Shown here one piece after another: positions 44,369 through 46,810 of a DNA stretch of 46,810 bases. Origin of the DNA: Flavobacteriales bacterium (lineage in GTDB: Bacteria; Bacteroidota; Bacteroidia; Flavobacteriales_D; Sanyastnellaceae); assembly GCA_030729695.1 (NCBI GenBank), contig JANQWV010000041.1, positions 21,643 to 68,452 of the forward strand. The letters run 5' to 3'. The translations under genes were made by a program, and so were the position numbers. Position 1 is the first letter of the stretch, and each line of letters begins with the position of its first letter. Below the pieces are notes generated by a model that made no database searches, had not been told where the DNA came from, and was given only the letters and a program-made list of their open reading frames with translations.

Positions 44369-44947
44369 TTAATGTGGAAAGAGGAATGCAATGTTCTTAC
44401 TGAATAGTTTCAGAGCAATGGCCAATAGTATAATGCCAAACATTTTCTCGAGAATGGCGAGACCGTTCGGGCCTAAAATGCGTTCAATGCGATTGGTTAA
44501 TTTCAACACAAGAAAAATGATTGGCATATTCAAAAGAATTGCAATCACAATGTTTATGCTTTGGTATTCCGCGCGAAGGGCAATGAGCGTAGAAATAGTA
44601 CCGGCTCCGGCTATGGTGGGAAAGGCTAGGGGCATAACAGCAGCCACTTTCGAAGACGCTTCTTTTTGTTTGAAAATCTGAATGCCTAAAATCATTTCCA
44701 TAGCAATGAAGAATAAGATAAACGCGCCCGCAACAGCGAACGAATAAACATCTACTCCGAAAATCCCGAGAATTGATTCTCCTGCAAAGAGAAACAACAG
44801 CATAAGAACTAAGGAAACTAATGTGATAAGCAATGGCTGAATTTTACCTGTTTTCTTCTGCGTGTCGAGAATAATGGGAATGCTGCCGACGATGTCTATA
44901 ACAGCGAACAACACCATAAAACAAGAGCCAATTTCTACCCAATTCAT
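44369..44947 (-). CDS. MarC family membrane protein
   Basis: A 192-residue MarC/UPF0056 protein with six membrane segments (VLFAVIDIVGSIPIILD, LAFPTIAGAGTISTLIAL). The function of the family is not settled; earlier links to multiple antibiotic resistance have been withdrawn. It lies between purN (34-base gap) and the ArsC-like gene (9-base gap) on the same strand. Confidence 0.9.
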   Translation of the reverse strand: MNWVEIGSCFMVLFAVIDIVGSIPIILDTQKKTGKIQPLLITLVSLVLMLLFLFAGESILGIFGVDVYSFAVAGAFILFFIAMEMILGIQIFKQKEASSKVAAVMPLAFPTIAGAGTISTLIALRAEYQSINIVIAILLNMPIIFLVLKLTNRIERILGPNGLAILEKMFGIILLAIALKLFSKNIAFLFPH

Positions 44948-44951
44948 TGTG

Positions 44952-44959
44952 CGAAATTA
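44952..44959 (-). promoter_or_regulatory. Possible -7 element of the MarC gene
   Basis: The complement reads TAATTTCG, one mismatch from TAnnTTTG, ending exactly 4 bases before ATG 44947. No -33 element was found. Confidence 0.35.
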
Positions 44960-44981
44960 CACCGCATAAGTGGGTTACGAA

Positions 44982-45542
44982 TTACATTTTCGAAATAAAG
45001 TTTTCAATAGCTTTTGGAAAGTGTGCTATTTCAAGCGCGCGCACTTTAGATTCTATTTCATCAGCAGAGCAATCTACAACGTTGCAGGCTGCTTGGAAGA
45101 TAATTTCACCTTTGTCGAACTCTTCATTGACGAGGTGAACTGTTATTCCACTTTCTTTTTCTTTGGCTTCGCAAACAGCCTCATGCACGAAATGTCCGTA
45201 CATGCCCTTTCCTCCGAATTTGGGAAGAAGTGCGGGATGAATATTGATGATTCTATTTTCGAAAGCACGAACAAGATTTGATGGAACTAACCAAAGGAAT
45301 CCTGCAAGAATGACCAAATCAATTTTTCTACGCTGAAGTTCTTGAACGAATTGGTCAGATGTTTTGAAATTCTCTTTGGTCAATAGCATTGAATCGATGC
45401 TGTTGTCTTGTGCAATTTGAAAAACTCCCGCTTGGGCATTGTTGCATGCAATAAGAGAAATTTGAACGGAAGTGTTTTTGAAATGTTGAATGATGTTCGC
45501 GGCGTTGCTACCTGCACCTGACGCTAAAATGGCAATGTTCAT
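44982..45542 (-). CDS. purN: Phosphoribosylglycinamide formyltransferase
   Basis: A 186-residue purine-synthesis enzyme that formylates GAR using 10-formyltetrahydrofolate. The GAR-binding loop is ASGAGSN; catalytic residues are Asn100 and His102 in INIHPALLP and Asp143 in NEEFDKGEI, matching the N106/H108/D144 set of the E. coli enzyme. It overlaps the hybrid kinase gene by ATGA (4 bases), so the two are translationally coupled, which has no evident metabolic reason. Confidence 0.96.
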   Translation of the reverse strand: MNIAILASGAGSNAANIIQHFKNTSVQISLIACNNAQAGVFQIAQDNSIDSMLLTKENFKTSDQFVQELQRRKIDLVILAGFLWLVPSNLVRAFENRIINIHPALLPKFGGKGMYGHFVHEAVCEAKEKESGITVHLVNEEFDKGEIIFQAACNVVDCSADEIESKVRALEIAHFPKAIENFISKM

Positions 45543-46810
45543 GAATTTTTATTCGATGCAATAAGTTGGTTCAATTCTTTTTGAACTAAGAAGGTCAATC
45601 GCGGTTGCATGCTCAGAATCACCTGCAACTCTGCATGCAATTCCTTACGCTCGAGAGTTTTGGCCTTTTGTTCAATACGCTCAAGTAAGCCGCCGGTTTT
45701 GTTTAGACCGAAAAGTTTAAATGAAGACTTTAGTTTGTGTGTTATGTGTGAAATCTCCGTGAGATTATTTTCGTTTAAAGCGAATTTCAACTCGTTGAAA
45801 TGACGTTCAATTTGATCTAGAAAAACAGTAGTCATCTGAATCATTTGTTCTTTCGAACCATTCATCAGTTCACTGAGGCTTTCAAGCGAAACATGTTCTG
45901 AATTTTGTTCTTCAGCGCTAGCGGCGTTCTCAATTAGAAATATTATTTTCTCTAGTAAATAATTAGGGTTGTAAGGCTTCGTAATGTATTCATTCATTCC
46001 GGCTTGCCAACACTTTTCTTTTTCGCTTTCAAGAGCATTAGCTGTTAAAGCAATGATAGGGACATTTGAATTTAGTTCGTTTCGAATGGCAATAGATGCC
46101 GCTACACCATCCATAACGGGCATTTGAATGTCCATAAGAACAATGTCAATCTCTTTGTTTTTTACAGCAGCCACTGCTTCTTCGCCATTTTCTGCAATGT
46201 GAATATTGGCGTTCCATTTTTTCAAAATAGTTACAGCTAGAAAGCGATTTAATTCGTTGTCTTCTACGATGAGAACATTCTTTCCTGTCAAATCTGATAG
46301 AGCAACAGCAACATTTTTTTCTTGTTCTGCGGCTTCAGGCATGGTGAGACTAAATTTGAACGTTGAACCAACGTTCTTTTCACTTTCAACTTTTATCTCT
46401 CCGCCTAGCAATTCAGCGATAGATTTTGAAATGGCAAGTCCGAGGCCTGTTCCACCAAACCTACGTGTAATGGTGTTGTCTTCTTGAGAGAAGAATTCAA
46501 AAATAGTTTTGAGTTTTTCTTGGTCTATCCCTATTCCTGTATCTGTAACAGTAAAACAAAAATCATTGAGTTTACCTTTCTTTTCGAAATTTATTTTCAG
46601 CGAAACACTTCCTTTATCGGTAAACTTAATTGCGTTAGAAATGAGATTGTTTAAGATTTGACCTAAACGCGTCGGGTCACCAAAAACCCATCGAGGCATA
46701 TCCTTCGGGTAATCTATGTTGAAGGAAATTCCTTTCTCATCTGTTCGCAACAAATAACTCGTGTACAAAGGATCGACAATGGAACGAATGTCAAACGGAA
46801 TGAAGTCGGC
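45539..46810 (-). CDS. Hybrid sensor histidine kinase with receiver and HPt domains (partial, C-terminal)
   Basis: The last 423 residues of a larger protein entering from the right edge; no start is visible. An ATPase domain (N-box ILNNLISNAIKFTDKG, G1 DTGIGID, G2 GGTGLGLAISK) is followed by a receiver domain (VLIVEDNELNRF, phosphoacceptor Asp in VLMDIQMPVMDG, Lys in YITKPY) and an HPt domain with the phospho-His in HITHKLKSSFKLFG. All the key residues are kept, so it can run a His-Asp-His relay. The N-terminal sensing part lies outside the window. purN follows by ATGA overlap. Confidence 0.95.
   Translation of the reverse strand, partial: ADFIPFDIRSIVDPLYTSYLLRTDEKGISFNIDYPKDMPRWVFGDPTRLGQILNNLISNAIKFTDKGSVSLKINFEKKGKLNDFCFTVTDTGIGIDQEKLKTIFEFFSQEDNTITRRFGGTGLGLAISKSIAELLGGEIKVESEKNVGSTFKFSLTMPEAAEQEKNVAVALSDLTGKNVLIVEDNELNRFLAVTILKKWNANIHIAENGEEAVAAVKNKEIDIVLMDIQMPVMDGVAASIAIRNELNSNVPIIALTANALESEKEKCWQAGMNEYITKPYNPNYLLEKIIFLIENAASAEEQNSEHVSLESLSELMNGSKEQMIQMTTVFLDQIERHFNELKFALNENNLTEISHITHKLKSSFKLFGLNKTGGLLERIEQKAKTLERKELHAELQVILSMQPRLTFLVQKELNQLIASNKNS

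Noticed and set aside
1-46810. CRISPR, prophage, transposon or toxin-antitoxin systems
   Set aside because: No direct-repeat array, integrase, transposase, phage structural gene or recognisable toxin pair was seen on either strand.

Overview
The window looks like a chromosomal segment of a member of the Bacteroidota, probably a gliding or surface-associated Flavobacteriia-like lineage. The evidence is two secreted proteins with type IX secretion sorting domains (one type A, one type B), a RemB/Wzi-like barrel, a Bacteroidota-type DUF4290 protein, a carboxypeptidase-domain TonB-dependent receptor, a sigma-54 activator of the Bacteroidota kind, and promoters with the Bacteroidota -7 element TAnnTTTG. 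Genes are densely packed: no gene-free stretch exceeds about 200 bases. I see no rRNA, tRNA, CRISPR array, insertion sequence, prophage or integrase. Most of the window is housekeeping DNA with some accessory surface functions.

Layout. 1-2013 (minus): partial fatty-acid beta-oxidation enzyme and biotin ligase. 2083-6202 (plus): rsfS-ftsH-cdsA-psd operon (ribosome silencing, membrane proteolysis, phospholipid synthesis), closed by a bidirectional terminator. 6268-7158 (minus): two DUF1573 exported proteins. 7206-13202 (minus): giant T9SS-exported repeat protein. 13283-13846 (minus): ruvC. 13883-18599 (plus): glycosyltransferase, OppC-like permease, RemB/Wzi-like barrel, WecA-like transferase. 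18587-19759 (minus): sigma-54 response regulator. 19862-22216 (plus): UvrD/PcrA helicase. 22255-26492 (plus): DUF4290, HupE-like protein, yidD, lipoprotein, hemB, Asp-box protein. 26502-28647 (minus): asnS and a LolD-type ATPase. 28746-30629 (plus): choice-of-anchor-L T9SS protein. 30640-33080 (minus): histidine kinase and gpmI. 33187-35460 (plus): patatin/outer-membrane barrel. 35501-39840 (plus): four-gene surface-glycan cassette. 39883-40599 (minus): TPR-like exported protein. 40770-43088 (plus): TonB-dependent receptor. 43085-46810 (minus): EamA transporter, ArsC/Spx-like protein, MarC, PurN and a partial hybrid histidine kinase.

How genes relate. Several genes concern the cell envelope: CdsA/Psd make phosphatidylethanolamine, FtsH and YidD act on inner-membrane proteins, the WecA-like enzyme and the 35.5-39.8 kb cassette build surface polysaccharide, and the T9SS substrates, RemB-like barrel and TonB receptor work at the outer surface. 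Many annotated starts were moved downstream because a TAnnTTTG promoter or a signal peptide fixes the real start. In several genes the -7 element lies exactly 4 bases before the start codon, which suggests leaderless mRNAs. I found no clearly new defence or mobile system. The most unusual items are the leaderless-promoter pattern, the histone-H1-like tail on RsfS, the symmetric repeat architecture of the 2 kb-residue T9SS protein, and a terminator hairpin encoded inside the gpmI coding end.
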